This document shows positions 1 through 12,173 of a stretch of DNA of 64,000 bases, piece by piece (within the stretch, counting starts at the first letter, position 1; every line of letters starts with the position of its first letter). A model generated the notes under the pieces. That model saw only the letters and a program-made list of their open reading frames with translations, was not told where the DNA came from and searched no databases. Both the position numbers and the translations under genes were made by a program. Source of the DNA: Clostridiales bacterium (lineage in GTDB: Bacteria; Bacillota; Clostridia; Oscillospirales; CAG-272); contig JAEEYP010000036.1 of NCBI GenBank assembly GCA_016288155.1, positions 1 through 64,000 of the forward strand, written 5' to 3'.

Positions 1-129
<129 letters not shown>

Positions 130-159
130 TCTCCGGAACAAAATCAAACGGAAAAGCGT

Positions 160-381
160 CTGAGAAAAGAAAAGTAACGCAGATCCCCTGCCCGCAGCGA
201 GTGCGGGACGGTGGGAGCCGCACGGCAGGGTCTGCGCGAAGAACACTTTTCGAGCTGCAAGCTGAACGGGTGATCCCCCAGTAGGCGCGCCGTCCCGCCG
301 CGCGTCAGTCGGCTGAGCCTTGTCTGAGGCTGAATGAGAACAAATATAGGTGGCACCGCGAGCGCAGCACTCGCCCTATAG
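160..381 (+). promoter_or_regulatory. T-box leader, asparagine specifier (AAC), upstream of asnB
   Basis: T-box RNAs read the charging state of one tRNA. Stem I is closed by GAAAAG (164-169) and CTTTTC (246-251), with AGTA at 173-176. The specifier triplet is AAC at 242-244 followed by A, matching tRNA-Asn and the downstream asnB. The antiterminator is canonical: the UGGNACC bulge TGGCACC (351-357) is held by ATAGG (346-350) pairing with CCTAT (375-379) and by GCGAG pairing with CTCGC. No terminator hairpin with a U-run follows, and no clear promoter lies between the PII stop and the leader. Control may therefore act on translation or within a read-through transcript. Confidence 0.9.
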
Positions 382-414
382 AATGCTGAATCTGATTTGG
401 GAGGTCACGTGACC

Positions 415-1998
415 ATGTGTTCTATTATGGGATACTGCGGCGCCTGTGCCGATATCGAAAAATTCAAACAAGGATTTTCCCGCACCGTTTCCCGGGGCCC
501 TGACGACAGCCGGATCATCGATATCGGACGGGGCCTTCTCGGTTTTCACAGGCTTTCGATCATGGGGCTGACGCCGTCCGGCATGCAGCCCTTCTCCCTT
601 GGTGAGGACTTCGTCGTCTGCAACGGCGAGCTGTACGGCTTCGCGGCGCAGCGGGAAAAACTGAAGCAGAAGGGCTATACCTTCCAAAGCGACAGCGACT
701 GCGAGATCCTGCTCCCCATGTACCGCGAGTACGGCACGGACATGTTCGCCATGCTCGACGCCGAATTCGCCTGCGTGATCTACGACGGCGAGAAAGGCGA
801 GTACGTCGCGGCGCGCGATCCGATCGGGATCCGCCCGCTGTACTACGGCTATGACGACGGCGGCACGATCCTTTTCGCCAGCGAGGCGAAGAACCTCGTG
901 GGGCTGGCGAAGAAGATCCTGCCCTTCCCGCCCGGACATTACTACAAGGGCGGAGAGTTCATCCGTTACTGCGATATCGCGCGCGTCGACGCCGTCTGTC
1001 ACGACGACCGGGAGACGGCGTGCCGCCTCATCCGCGAGAAACTGATCGCCGGGGTGAAGAAGCGCCTCGTTTCCGACGCGAAGGTCGGTTTCCTCCTCTC
1101 CGGCGGGCTCGACTCCTCCCTCGTCTGCGCCATCGCGGCGCGGGAAAGCGAAGAGCCGATCCGTACCTTCGCCATCGGCATGAGCGAGGACGCCATCGAC
1201 CTCAAGTACGCGAAGCAGGTCGCCGATTTCATCGGTTCCGATCACACGGAGGTGTACATGACGCCGGAGGAAGTCATCTCTTCCCTCGAGCGCGTCATCG
1301 AGCTGCTCGGCACGTACGACATCACGACGATCCGCGCGAGCATGGGCATGTATCTCGTCTGCCGCGCGATCCACGAGAAGACGGACGTCCGCGTGATCCT
1401 CACCGGCGAGATCTCCGACGAGCTCTTCGGCTACAAATACACCGATTTCGCCCCGTCCGCCGAGGCGTTCCAGAAGGAAGCGGAGAAGCGGGTGCGCGAG
1501 CTCCACATGTACGACGTGCTCCGCGCGGACCGGTGCATCTCCGTCAACTCTCTCGAGGCGCGCGTCCCCTTCGGGGATCTGGATTTCGTCAGGTACGTGA
1601 TGAGCCTCGATCCGGAGATGAAGCTGAACCGGTACGGCAAGGGCAAGTACCTGCTCCGCCACGCTTTCGAGGGGCTCGGATACCTGCCGGACGGGATTTT
1701 GTGGCGCGAGAAGGCCGCCTTCTCGGACGCGGTCGGGCATTCGATGGTGGATTACCTGAAGGAATACGCCGAGGGGCAGTATTCCGATGAAGAATTCGAG
1801 TCGCGGCGCAAAAAGTATACGCACGCCGCGCCGTTCACGAAGGAGTCGCTTTTGTACCGGGAGATCTTCGAGAAGTATTACCCCGGTCAGTCGGAGATGA
1901 TCGCGGACTTCTGGATGCCCAACAAGGAATGGGAAGGCTGCAACGTGAACGATCCGTCCGCACGCGTGCTTGCCAACTACGGCGACAGCGGAAAATAA
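415..1998 (+). CDS. asnB: Asparagine synthase, glutamine-hydrolysing
   Basis: It makes asparagine from aspartate, ATP and glutamine. I chose ATG 415 because it gives MCSIMGYCG: the N-terminal glutaminase needs cysteine directly after the cleaved methionine (Cys2). GGGAGG at 399-404 lies ten bases upstream; an upstream TTG at 397 would bury this cysteine. The synthetase domain carries the PP-loop SGGLDSS at residues 229-235. Length is 527 residues, normal for the compact clostridial form. A 12-base perfect palindrome (403-414) covers the end of the ribosome site and abuts the start codon, so it could pair over the site. The Asn T-box just upstream explains its regulation. Confidence 0.95.
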   Translation: MCSIMGYCGACADIEKFKQGFSRTVSRGPDDSRIIDIGRGLLGFHRLSIMGLTPSGMQPFSLGEDFVVCNGELYGFAAQREKLKQKGYTFQSDSDCEILLPMYREYGTDMFAMLDAEFACVIYDGEKGEYVAARDPIGIRPLYYGYDDGGTILFASEAKNLVGLAKKILPFPPGHYYKGGEFIRYCDIARVDAVCHDDRETACRLIREKLIAGVKKRLVSDAKVGFLLSGGLDSSLVCAIAARESEEPIRTFAIGMSEDAIDLKYAKQVADFIGSDHTEVYMTPEEVISSLERVIELLGTYDITTIRASMGMYLVCRAIHEKTDVRVILTGEISDELFGYKYTDFAPSAEAFQKEAEKRVRELHMYDVLRADRCISVNSLEARVPFGDLDFVRYVMSLDPEMKLNRYGKGKYLLRHAFEGLGYLPDGILWREKAAFSDAVGHSMVDYLKEYAEGQYSDEEFESRRKKYTHAAPFTKESLLYREIFEKYYPGQSEMIADFWMPNKEWEGCNVNDPSARVLANYGDSGK

Positions 1999-2025
1999 AT
2001 ACGATTTCATTTTGGAGGGACAACG

Positions 2026-2754
<729 letters not shown>

Positions 2755-2755
2755 C

Positions 2756-4030
2756 ATGAAAAACAGTGCGATCGTCGGCATCAACTGGGGAGACGAAGGC
2801 AAAGGGCGGATGGTCGATCTGCTCACACAAAGCTACGACGTCGTCGTCCGCTATCAGGGCGGCGGGAACGCAGGACACACCGTCGTAAACGAAAAGGGGA
2901 AATTCGCGCTCCATCTGCTCCCCTCCGGTATTTTCCGCGAGGGCGTCGTCAATATCCTCGGCAGCGGCGTGGCGCTCGACCCCGAAAATCTCTGGATCGA
3001 GATCGAAAACGTAAGGGCGAAGGGCGTCCCCGTGACGCCGGAGAATCTGAAGATCAGCGACCGCGCGTCGCTGCTCCTTCCGTGGCACCGGGATCTGGAC
3101 GAGCTGGAGGAGAAGCGCCTCGCGGACAAGAAATACGGCTCCACCAAGCAGGGCATCGCGCCGTTCTACTCGGACAGGTCCCAGAAGAAGACGGTCCTCG
3201 CGGGCGAACTCCGCAATAAAACAGCGGTGCGGGAGCATCTCAGCGAGCTGATGGAATGGAAAAACCTGACGCTGACCGGAGTCTACGGCGCCGCGCCGTA
3301 CACGATGGAGCGGCTGGAGGAGTGGCTGAACGCGTACTGCGAGAAGATCCTTCCCTTCCTTTGTGACACCGGCGAGTATCTGCGCGAAGCGCAGCGCGAG
3401 GGCAAGCGGATCCTCATGGAAGCGCAGCTCGGCGCGCTCCGCGATCTCGACTGCGGCATCTATCCCTACACGACCTCCTCCAATACGACGGCGGCGTACG
3501 CCCCCATCGGCGCGGGACTGCCGTCGATGAAGCTGACGGACGTGATCGGCGTCGTCAAAGCGTACTCCACCTGCGTCGGCGAGGGCCCGTTCGTCTGCGA
3601 GATGTTCGGCGCGGAAGCGGAACGGCTCCGCGAGGCAGGCTCCGAATACGGCGCGAAGACCGGGCGCCCGCGGCGCGTCGGACCGCTCGATCTCGTCGCC
3701 ACGCGCTACGGCGTCGAGATGCAGGGCGCGACGGAGATCGCGCTGACGAAGCTCGACGTCCTCAGCTATATGGAAACGATCCCCGTCTGCGTCCGGTATC
3801 TCGTGGACGGGAAAGAAACGGACCGCTTCCCGTTCCCGACGGAGCTTGCGAACGCGAAGCCCGTCGTCGAATACTGGGAAGGCTGGGGATGCGACGTCTC
3901 CGGCGCGCGCCGGTGGGAGGATCTTCCCCGCGCCGCCCGGGAATACGTGCAGAAGATCGAGGATGCCGTCGGCTGTCCCGTCCGCTACGTTTCCGTCGGA
4001 CCGGAGCGCGACAGCATCATCGTAAGATAA
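2756..4030 (+). CDS. purA: Adenylosuccinate synthetase
   Basis: It condenses IMP and aspartate with GTP to adenylosuccinate, the first step from IMP to AMP. The N-terminus carries the family loop NWGDEGKG at residues 10-17, including the catalytic Asp13, and GGGNAGHT about 25 residues later. GKTGRPRRVGPLD near residue 305 fits the family too. At 424 residues it is full length. The start is one base from the purC stop, with GAGGAG at the end of purC serving as ribosome site. With purB nearby, both aspartate-dependent AMP steps are encoded here. Confidence 0.96.
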   Translation: MKNSAIVGINWGDEGKGRMVDLLTQSYDVVVRYQGGGNAGHTVVNEKGKFALHLLPSGIFREGVVNILGSGVALDPENLWIEIENVRAKGVPVTPENLKISDRASLLLPWHRDLDELEEKRLADKKYGSTKQGIAPFYSDRSQKKTVLAGELRNKTAVREHLSELMEWKNLTLTGVYGAAPYTMERLEEWLNAYCEKILPFLCDTGEYLREAQREGKRILMEAQLGALRDLDCGIYPYTTSSNTTAAYAPIGAGLPSMKLTDVIGVVKAYSTCVGEGPFVCEMFGAEAERLREAGSEYGAKTGRPRRVGPLDLVATRYGVEMQGATEIALTKLDVLSYMETIPVCVRYLVDGKETDRFPFPTELANAKPVVEYWEGWGCDVSGARRWEDLPRAAREYVQKIEDAVGCPVRYVSVGPERDSIIVR

Positions 4031-4055
4031 TTCAGAGTCATCGGAGGGAAAAGTT

Positions 4056-4781
4056 ATGTTCGACGCACGGAAGGTAAAGGACGAATGCGTACAGTGGATC
4101 CGGGATTTCTTCCGGGACAACGGACGGGGGTGCAACGTGGTCGTCGGAATCTCCGGCGGCAAGGACAGTTCCACCGTCGCCGCGCTCTGCGCCGAGGCGC
4201 TCGGAAAGGATCGCGTGATCGGCGTGCTCATGCCGAACGGCGTGCAGAGCGATATCGCCGCCGCCGAGCTCCTTGTCAGCCACCTCGGGATCCCGCATTA
4301 CGTCGTGAACATCAAGGACGCCGTGGACGGCGTGAAGAACGGCATCCCCTTCCCGCTCACAAAGCAGAGCACCGTCAATCTCCCGGCGAGGATCCGCATG
4401 GCGACGCTGTACGCCGTCTCCCAGAGCCACAACGGCAGAGTGGCGAACACCTGCAACCTCTCCGAAGACTGGGTCGGTTACTCGACGCGCTACGGCGACG
4501 CGGCGGGCGATTTCAGCCCCTGCTCCCACCTGACGGTGCAGGAGGTCAAGGCGGTCGCGCGCGTGCTGGGGCTGCCGGAGACGCTGGTGGAAAAGGTGCC
4601 GACCGACGGCCTGTCCGGAAAAACAGACGAGGAGAACCTCGGCTTCACCTATGAGGAACTGGACCGTTACATCCGCACCGGCGTGATCGACGATCCGGCG
4701 AAAAAGGAACGCATCGACCGGCTCCACGCCGCCAACCTCTTCAAGCTCCGGCTGATGCCGTCGTTCGATCCGAAACTGTAA
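4056..4781 (+). CDS. nadE: NAD synthetase, ammonia-dependent
   Basis: It amidates nicotinic acid adenine dinucleotide to NAD with ATP. The PP-loop SGGKDSS is at residues 33-39, and NTCNLSEDWVGY with a downstream GDFSP (residues ~128-152) matches the family. The protein has 241 residues and lacks the N-terminal nitrilase/glutaminase domain of glutamine-dependent NadE, so it should use free ammonia unless a partner supplies it. ATG 4056 follows GGAGGG. Its place among purine and amidotransferase genes suggests nitrogen-linked supply of nucleotide cofactors. The ammonia dependence is inferred from domain content. Confidence 0.94.
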   Translation: MFDARKVKDECVQWIRDFFRDNGRGCNVVVGISGGKDSSTVAALCAEALGKDRVIGVLMPNGVQSDIAAAELLVSHLGIPHYVVNIKDAVDGVKNGIPFPLTKQSTVNLPARIRMATLYAVSQSHNGRVANTCNLSEDWVGYSTRYGDAAGDFSPCSHLTVQEVKAVARVLGLPETLVEKVPTDGLSGKTDEENLGFTYEELDRYIRTGVIDDPAKKERIDRLHAANLFKLRLMPSFDPKL

Positions 4782-4822
4782 CGGCGCCCCCCGCACAATC
4801 ATCATTCAGGAGAATAGACGTC

Positions 4823-6238
4823 ATGACAAACCGCTACGAATCCCCGCTGTCCTCGCGGTACGCCTCGGACTATATGCTCGAGCTGTTCTCGGCGGATACG
4901 CGGTATCAGACCTGGCGCAGGCTCTGGACGGCGCTCGCCGAAGCGGAGCGCGCGCTCGGACTCCCGATCACCGAAGAACAGGTCGCCGAACTGAGAGAAC
5001 ACATCACGGATATCGACTACGACTGCGTCCGGCAGAGGGAAGCGGAGGTCCGCCACGACGTGATGGCGCACGTGTACGCCTACGGCAAGGCGGCGCCGGG
5101 TGCGGCGGGGATCATCCACCTCGGCGCGACGAGCTGCTACGTGACGGACAACGCGGACCTGATCCTTTACCGGGACGCGCTCACCTATCTGCGCGGGGAG
5201 CTGCTCTCCGTGATACGCAATCTCGCGGATTTCGCGGATCGCTACAAGGCGACGCCGACGCTCGGCTATACGCATTATCAGCCCGCCCAGCCCGTCACCG
5301 TCGGCAAGCGCGCGGCGCTCTGGATCCAGGATCTCCTGTCCGATCTGGAGGAGCTCGACTTCGTGCGCGGCTCTCTGCGCTTCCTCGGATGCCGCGGCAC
5401 GACGGGGACGGAAGCGAGCTTTCTCGATCTCTTCGGCGGCGACAGCGCCAAGATCGACGAGATGAACCGCATGCTCGCCGCGCAGTTCGGCTTCGAGAAA
5501 TGCTTCGCGGTCTGCGGCCAGACGTATCCGCGCAAGACGGACAGCCGGATCCTCGGCGCGCTCTCCGCCATCGCGCAGAGCTGCTGCCGCATGGCGAACG
5601 ATATCCGCCTCCTGCAGCACGACCGGCAGCTCGAGGAGCCGTTCGAGAAGGACCAGATCGGTTCCTCCGCCATGGCGTACAAGCGAAACCCCATGCGCTG
5701 CGAGCGCATCTGCTCCCTCTCCCGGTACCTGATGACGGACGCGATGAACGCGCCGCTGACGGCTTCCGTCCAGTGGCTCGAGCGGACGCTCGACGACTCG
5801 GCGAACCGGCGCATTTCCATGCCGGAGGGCTTCCTCTGCGCCGACGCGATCCTGCGCCTCGCGCAGAACGTGACGGACGGTCTGCGGGTCAACGAAAAGA
5901 TCATCGACCGGGAACTGCGGGAGTATCTTCCCTTCCTCGCCACGGAAAATCTGCTCATGGAGGCGGTCAAGCGCGGCGGCGACCGCCAGAAGCTCCATGA
6001 GATCATCCGCCGCTGCTCCATGGAGGCGACGGCAAAGATGAAGGACGGCGGGGAGTGCGATCTTCTCGCGCGCCTCGCCGCGCAAAAAGAATTCGGGCTC
6101 ACCGCCGACGACATGAACGGGATCCTCGATCCCGCGCTCTACGTCGGCCGCTGTCCGGAGCAGGTCGCGTCGTTCCTCTCCTCGATCGCGCCGCTTCTCG
6201 AAGGAGTCGGTGCCGGCTCCGCCGACATCCGGCTGTAA
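4823..6238 (+). CDS. purB: Adenylosuccinate lyase
   Basis: This fumarase-superfamily homotetramer removes fumarate from SAICAR and from adenylosuccinate, serving both the IMP and AMP branches. The superfamily signature appears as [11 protein letters not shown] at residues 280-290, with Ala in place of the common Pro. [15 protein letters not shown] near residue 98 and [14 protein letters not shown] near residue 146 are the other conserved regions. Its 471 residues match the longer clostridial/eukaryote-like form. The start follows AGGAG. purC, purA and purB in one cluster form a coherent set. Confidence 0.95.
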   Translation: MTNRYESPLSSRYASDYMLELFSADTRYQTWRRLWTALAEAERALGLPITEEQVAELREHITDIDYDCVRQREAEVRHDVMAHVYAYGKAAPGAAGIIHLGATSCYVTDNADLILYRDALTYLRGELLSVIRNLADFADRYKATPTLGYTHYQPAQPVTVGKRAALWIQDLLSDLEELDFVRGSLRFLGCRGTTGTEASFLDLFGGDSAKIDEMNRMLAAQFGFEKCFAVCGQTYPRKTDSRILGALSAIAQSCCRMANDIRLLQHDRQLEEPFEKDQIGSSAMAYKRNPMRCERICSLSRYLMTDAMNAPLTASVQWLERTLDDSANRRISMPEGFLCADAILRLAQNVTDGLRVNEKIIDRELREYLPFLATENLLMEAVKRGGDRQKLHEIIRRCSMEATAKMKDGGECDLLARLAAQKEFGLTADDMNGILDPALYVGRCPEQVASFLSSIAPLLEGVGAGSADIRL

Positions 6239-6249
6239 GGAGGCGCGTC

Positions 6250-7791
6250 ATGGATACGACGGAAAAGATCCTCGTACTGGATTTCGGCGGGCAGTACAAC
6301 CAGCTGATCGCCCGCCGCGTAAGGGAGCAGAGCGTGTACGCGGAGATCCGCCCCTACGACCGGATCACGCCGGAGGAGATGCGGCGGGAGGGATACCGCG
6401 GCATCATCTTCACGGGCGGACCGAACAGCGTCTACGATCCGGCATCCCCGCACTGCGATCCTGCAGTGCTCGGACTCGGGATCCCCGTACTCGGAATCTG
6501 CTACGGCGCGCAGCTCCTCGCGTATCTGGCGGGCGGCACCGTCGCCGCGGCGGAGCACGCGAGCGAATACGGAAAGACCGTGCTGCACGCGGAAAACAAC
6601 ACGCTGTTCGAGGGCGTGCCGCAGGAAAGCGTCTGCTGGATGAGCCACACGGACTCCGTCCGCGCCGTGCCGTCCGGCTTTACGGTGATCGCGCACACGG
6701 AGAAATGCCCGTGCGCGGCGCTGGCGGACGACGCGCGGCGGCTGTACGGCGTGCAGTTTCATCCGGAGGTGACGCATACCGTCTTCGGGAAACAGATACT
6801 GAAAAACTTCCTCTTCTCCGTCTGCGGCTGCACCGGGAACTGGAAAATGGAGGACTACGCCGCCCGCACCGTCGCGGCGTACCGGGAGCGGTACGCCGGG
6901 AAGAAGGTGCTCCTCGCGCTCTCCGGCGGCGTCGATTCCTCCGTCGCGGCGATGCTCCTCCACCGCGCGATCGGACGGGATCTCCGCTGCGTATTCGTGG
7001 ATCACGGTCTGCTCCGGAAGGGCGAGGGTGACCTCGTGGAGAAGACCTTCCGGGAGGAAGCGGACGTCAATCTGATCCGCGTGAACGCCGCGGACCGCTT
7101 CCTCACAAAGCTCGCCGGCGTCCGCGACCCGGAAACGAAGCGCCGCATCATCGGCGAGGAATTCATCCGCGTCTTCGAGGAAGAGGCGAAAAAGATCGGC
7201 CACGTCCACGCGCTCGCGCAGGGTACGATCTACCCGGACGTGATCGAGAGCGGAAAGGGTGACTCGGCGGTCATCAAGAGCCACCACAACGTCGGCGGAC
7301 TTCCGTCCGTCATTTCCTTTGACGAGATCGCGGAGCCGCTGCGGGAGCTCTTCAAGGACGAGGTACGGCGCGTGGGCGTGCTGCTCGGGCTTCCGGAGAA
7401 GCTCGTGCGGCGGCAGCCGTTCCCCGGGCCGGGGCTCGCCGTGCGGATCCTCGGCGAGATCACGCGGGAGAAGATCGGGATCCTGCAGGACGCCGACGCG
7501 ATCTTCCGCGAAGTGCTCGAGGAGGGCGCCGTCGATCCGCTCCCGGATCAGTATTTCGCCGTCCTGACGGAATCGCGCAGCGTCGGCGTCATGGGCGACG
7601 CGCGGACGTACGGCTACACCGTCGCGCTCCGCGCCGTCACAACGGACGATTTCATGACGGCGGAATGGGCGCGTCTGCCCTACGAGGTCCTTGAGGAGGC
7701 GAGCGGTCGGATCACGAACGAAGTCTCCGGCGTCTCGCGCGTCGTGTACGATATTTCCTCCAAGCCCCCGGCAACGGTGGAATGGGAATAA
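6250..7791 (+). CDS. guaA: GMP synthase, glutamine-hydrolysing
   Basis: It converts XMP to GMP with glutamine and ATP. The N-terminal class-I glutaminase has Cys84 in GICYGAQ and His171/Glu173 in FHPE. The ATP-pyrophosphatase domain has SGGVDSS at residues 225-231, and the C-terminal dimerisation domain ends in [11 protein letters not shown] 6250 gives 513 residues, the family size, and is preceded by AAGGAGG at 6238-6244; extending upstream would only read purB sequence. It starts 11 bases after purB. The 100-bp tandem repeats begin two bases after its stop. Confidence 0.97.
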   Translation: MDTTEKILVLDFGGQYNQLIARRVREQSVYAEIRPYDRITPEEMRREGYRGIIFTGGPNSVYDPASPHCDPAVLGLGIPVLGICYGAQLLAYLAGGTVAAAEHASEYGKTVLHAENNTLFEGVPQESVCWMSHTDSVRAVPSGFTVIAHTEKCPCAALADDARRLYGVQFHPEVTHTVFGKQILKNFLFSVCGCTGNWKMEDYAARTVAAYRERYAGKKVLLALSGGVDSSVAAMLLHRAIGRDLRCVFVDHGLLRKGEGDLVEKTFREEADVNLIRVNAADRFLTKLAGVRDPETKRRIIGEEFIRVFEEEAKKIGHVHALAQGTIYPDVIESGKGDSAVIKSHHNVGGLPSVISFDEIAEPLRELFKDEVRRVGVLLGLPEKLVRRQPFPGPGLAVRILGEITREKIGILQDADAIFREVLEEGAVDPLPDQYFAVLTESRSVGVMGDARTYGYTVALRAVTTDDFMTAEWARLPYEVLEEASGRITNEVSGVSRVVYDISSKPPATVEWE

Positions 7792-7792
7792 A

Positions 7793-8013
7793 CGCCGAAG
7801 CGCCGCCTGCGGCGGATGCAGCGAGGCGTTTATTGCGCAGCGGTCGGGATTTGCAAGCGGCGGCGAAGCAAATCCCGGGTACCGCAAGAGAGCGCCGAAG
7901 CGCCGCCTGCGGCGGATGCAGCGAGGCGTTTATTGCGCAGCGGTCGGGATTTGCAAGCGGCAGCGAAGCAAATCCCGGGTACCGCAAGAGAGCGCCGAAG
8001 CGCCGCCTGCGGC
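7793..8013. repeat. 100-bp hairpin repeat, two tandem copies plus a truncated third
   Basis: Copy 1 (7793-7892) and copy 2 (7893-7992) differ at one base by my reading (G at 7862, A at 7962). A third copy follows for about 21 bases before diverging. Each unit contains a strong inverted repeat: CGGGATTTGC and GCAAATCCCG flank a 13-base loop, with a further GCGGT/ACCGC pair outside, and a small CGCCGC/GCGGCG hairpin at the left end. It lies inside the 254-base gap between guaA and pyrG, so the mRNA would carry consecutive hairpins. It resembles REP-type intergenic palindromes. I found no other copy in the window. Confidence 0.9.
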
Positions 8014-8033
8014 AGCCTTCAAGTCTGATATAA

Positions 8034-9653
<1,620 letters not shown>

Positions 9654-9657
9654 CGCC

Positions 9658-11073
9658 ATGAGCATCCACGAGGAATGCGGCGTATTCGGCGTCATCTCCA
9701 AAGAACCGACCGACGCGGCGAATATCGCCTACTGCGGGCTGTACGCCCTGCAGCACCGCGGTCAGGAAAGCTGCGGGATCATCGTCTGCGACGACGGTCT
9801 CTTCGCCGAGCACCGCGACGTCGGGCTCGTCGGCGAGGTGTTCACGCCGCCGGTGCTTGCCTCCTTCCCCCGCGGCACGATGGCCGTCGGACACACGCGC
9901 TACGGCACGACGGGCGCCTCGAACCGCGTCAACTGCCAGCCGATCGTCGTCAACCACCAGAAGGGGCGCATGGCGATCGCCCACAACGGCAATCTTTCCA
10001 ACGCCGCGCAGCTCCGCTCGGAGCTGGAGCTCGCCGGCGCGATCTTCCACACGACGAGCGACACGGAAACGATCGCCTATATCGTGACGCGGGAACGGCT
10101 GAAGGCGTCCTCCATCGAGGAAGCGCTCAGCCGCGCCATGGACACGCTGGAGGGCGCATATTCTCTCGTCCTCATGTCGCCGCAGAAGCTCCTCTGCGCA
10201 CGGGACCCGCACGGCTTCCGCCCGCTCTGCTACGGCAGGATGGAGGACGGGACGTATATCGTCGCCTCGGAGAGCTGCGCGATCCGCGCGGTCGGCGCCT
10301 CGTTCATCCGGGACGTGGAGCCGGGGGAGATCCTCGTCTTCACGCGGGACGGCGTCGTCTCCCGCCGGGAGCACTGCGGCACGGCGGAAAAGCGCCTGTG
10401 CGTTTTCGAGTACATCTACTTCGCCCGGCCGGACTCCGTCATCGACGGTGTCTCCGTCCACTCCGCGCGCGTCCGCGCGGGACGGGCGCTCGCCATGATC
10501 CATCCCGCAGCGGCGGACGTCGTGATCGGCGTGCCGGATTCCGGGCTCGACGCCGCGCTCGGCTACAGCCGCGAGTCCGGCATTCCCTACGGGATCGGAC
10601 TCATCAAGAACAAATACGTCGGCCGCACGTTCATCGCCCCGAACAATCGGCTCGATCAGGTCAAGCTCAAGCTCTCGGCTATCCGGGAGGTCGTGGACGG
10701 GAAGCGGATCGTTCTGATCGACGACTCCATCGTCCGCGGCACGACGAGCGGGCGGATCGTGGGACTGCTCCGCGAGGCGGGCGCGAAAGAGGTGCACATG
10801 CGCGTATCCGCGCCGCCCTTCCTCTGCCCCTGCTACTACGGCACGGACATCGACTCGAAGAGCAGCCTGATCGCCTGTCACCATACCGTCCCGGAGATCG
10901 CACGGATGATCGGGGCGGATTCGCTCGGGTATCTGCCCGTGGAACGCCTGCGGGATCTCGCCGGAAGCGAGGGCTTCTGCGACGCCTGCTTCAGCGGCTC
11001 CTACCCGACCGCCGTTCCCGCCGACACACGCCGGGACCGCTTCGAGCGGCGGCTTTCGGAGATCACACAATGA
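9658..11073 (+). CDS. purF: Amidophosphoribosyltransferase
   Basis: It makes phosphoribosylamine from PRPP and glutamine, the first committed purine step. The frame starts MSIHEECGVFG: removal of a short propeptide would expose Cys7 as the N-terminal nucleophile. The phosphoribosyltransferase PRPP loop is VLIDDSIVRGTTSG at about 352-365. Cysteines in CPCYYG and CDACFSG near the C-terminus match the [4Fe-4S] Bacillus-type enzyme. Length is 471 residues, and the start is four bases past the pyrG stop. In Bacillus this class is feedback-inhibited by AMP and GMP; that is not provable here. Confidence 0.96.
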   Translation: MSIHEECGVFGVISKEPTDAANIAYCGLYALQHRGQESCGIIVCDDGLFAEHRDVGLVGEVFTPPVLASFPRGTMAVGHTRYGTTGASNRVNCQPIVVNHQKGRMAIAHNGNLSNAAQLRSELELAGAIFHTTSDTETIAYIVTRERLKASSIEEALSRAMDTLEGAYSLVLMSPQKLLCARDPHGFRPLCYGRMEDGTYIVASESCAIRAVGASFIRDVEPGEILVFTRDGVVSRREHCGTAEKRLCVFEYIYFARPDSVIDGVSVHSARVRAGRALAMIHPAAADVVIGVPDSGLDAALGYSRESGIPYGIGLIKNKYVGRTFIAPNNRLDQVKLKLSAIREVVDGKRIVLIDDSIVRGTTSGRIVGLLREAGAKEVHMRVSAPPFLCPCYYGTDIDSKSSLIACHHTVPEIARMIGADSLGYLPVERLRDLAGSEGFCDACFSGSYPTAVPADTRRDRFERRLSEITQ

Positions 11074-11082
11074 GGAATACGC

Positions 11083-12165
11083 ATGAGACAAGAACCTGAC
11101 AGAAAGATCGTCCTGGAGGACGGGCAGGAATACCGCGGCTTCTCCTTCGGCGCAGACGGCGAGCGCGTGCTCGAGATCGTCTTCAATACTTCGATGGTCG
11201 GGTATCAGGAGATCCTCTCCGACCCATCCTATACGGATCAGGCCGTCGTGATGACGTACCCGCTCATCGGCAACTACGGCATGGCGGACGGCGATTACGA
11301 ATCGGCTCGTCCCGCCATCGGCGCGCTCATCGTGCGCGAATACTGTGACGAGCCCTCCAATTTCCGAAGCGTCGAAACGCTCGGCAGCGTGATGGAGCGG
11401 TATGGGATCCCCGGCGTATCGGGGATCGATACGCGGCGGCTCAACCGGTCGATCCGCGATTTCGGCAGCCGCAAAGCGCTCGTCACCGATATTTCGACGA
11501 CGCTTGAGGACGGGCTCGCCCGTCTGCGCGCCGCCTCCCTCCCGCACGACGCCGTATCGCGGGTGAGCTGTACCTCGATCCGCGAGGCGGGAGACGCGTC
11601 CGCCCGCTTTCACGTCGCGGCGATCGACTGCGGCATGAAGGAAAACATCGTCCGTTCGCTCGTGCGGCGCGGCTGCCGCGTGACCGTCGTGCCGTGGAAC
11701 ACGCCGGCAGAGGAGATCCTCTCTCTCCGCCCGGACGGCGTCTTTCTCTCGAACGGCCCCGGCGACCCGCAGGACGTCCCCGATACGATCCGCACCGTCC
11801 GCGCGCTGATCGGGCGCGTCCCGATCTTCGGCATCTGCCTCGGGCATCAGATCCTCTCGCTCGCCTGCGGCGCGTCGACGTACAAGCTCAAATTCGGTCA
11901 CCGCGGCGGGAACCATCCCGTCCGGGATCTCGAAACGGGGCGGATCGAGGTCACCTCCCAGAACCATTCCTACGCGGTGGACGCCGAGAGCGTCGCAAAG
12001 ACGCCGCTCTCCGTGACCCACGTGAATCTGCTCGACGGGACGGTGGAGGGCGTCCGCTGCGAGGCGGAACGCATCTTCAGCGTGCAGTATCATCCGGAGA
12101 GCGCGCCCGGTCCGCAGGACAGCGCGTATCTCTTCGACCGCTTTATCCGGAACATGGAGGGGTGA
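11083..12165 (+). CDS. carA: Carbamoyl-phosphate synthase, small (glutaminase) subunit
   Basis: It hydrolyses glutamine and channels ammonia to CarB for carbamoyl phosphate, the precursor of pyrimidines and arginine. The N-terminal CPSase_sm domain includes TSMVGYQEILSDPSY; the class-I glutaminase has Cys252 in GICLGHQ and His337/Glu339 in YHPES. 360 residues is normal. It starts nine bases after purF. carB follows eight bases after its stop, as expected for a two-subunit enzyme. No PyrR or arginine-operator site was evident. Confidence 0.97.
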   Translation: MRQEPDRKIVLEDGQEYRGFSFGADGERVLEIVFNTSMVGYQEILSDPSYTDQAVVMTYPLIGNYGMADGDYESARPAIGALIVREYCDEPSNFRSVETLGSVMERYGIPGVSGIDTRRLNRSIRDFGSRKALVTDISTTLEDGLARLRAASLPHDAVSRVSCTSIREAGDASARFHVAAIDCGMKENIVRSLVRRGCRVTVVPWNTPAEEILSLRPDGVFLSNGPGDPQDVPDTIRTVRALIGRVPIFGICLGHQILSLACGASTYKLKFGHRGGNHPVRDLETGRIEVTSQNHSYAVDAESVAKTPLSVTHVNLLDGTVEGVRCEAERIFSVQYHPESAPGPQDSAYLFDRFIRNMEG

Positions 12166-12173
12166 GTGGGATC

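Noticed and set aside
397-414. TTG start 18 bases upstream of the asnB ATG
   Set aside because: It overlaps the ribosome site and would hide the catalytic cysteine that must follow the first methionine.
7793-8013. CRISPR array
   Set aside because: Units are contiguous with no unique spacers, and no cas genes are present.
7691-8033. Open frames across the 100-bp repeats
   Set aside because: They only read through the tandem hairpins, repeat the same peptide and have no ribosome site.
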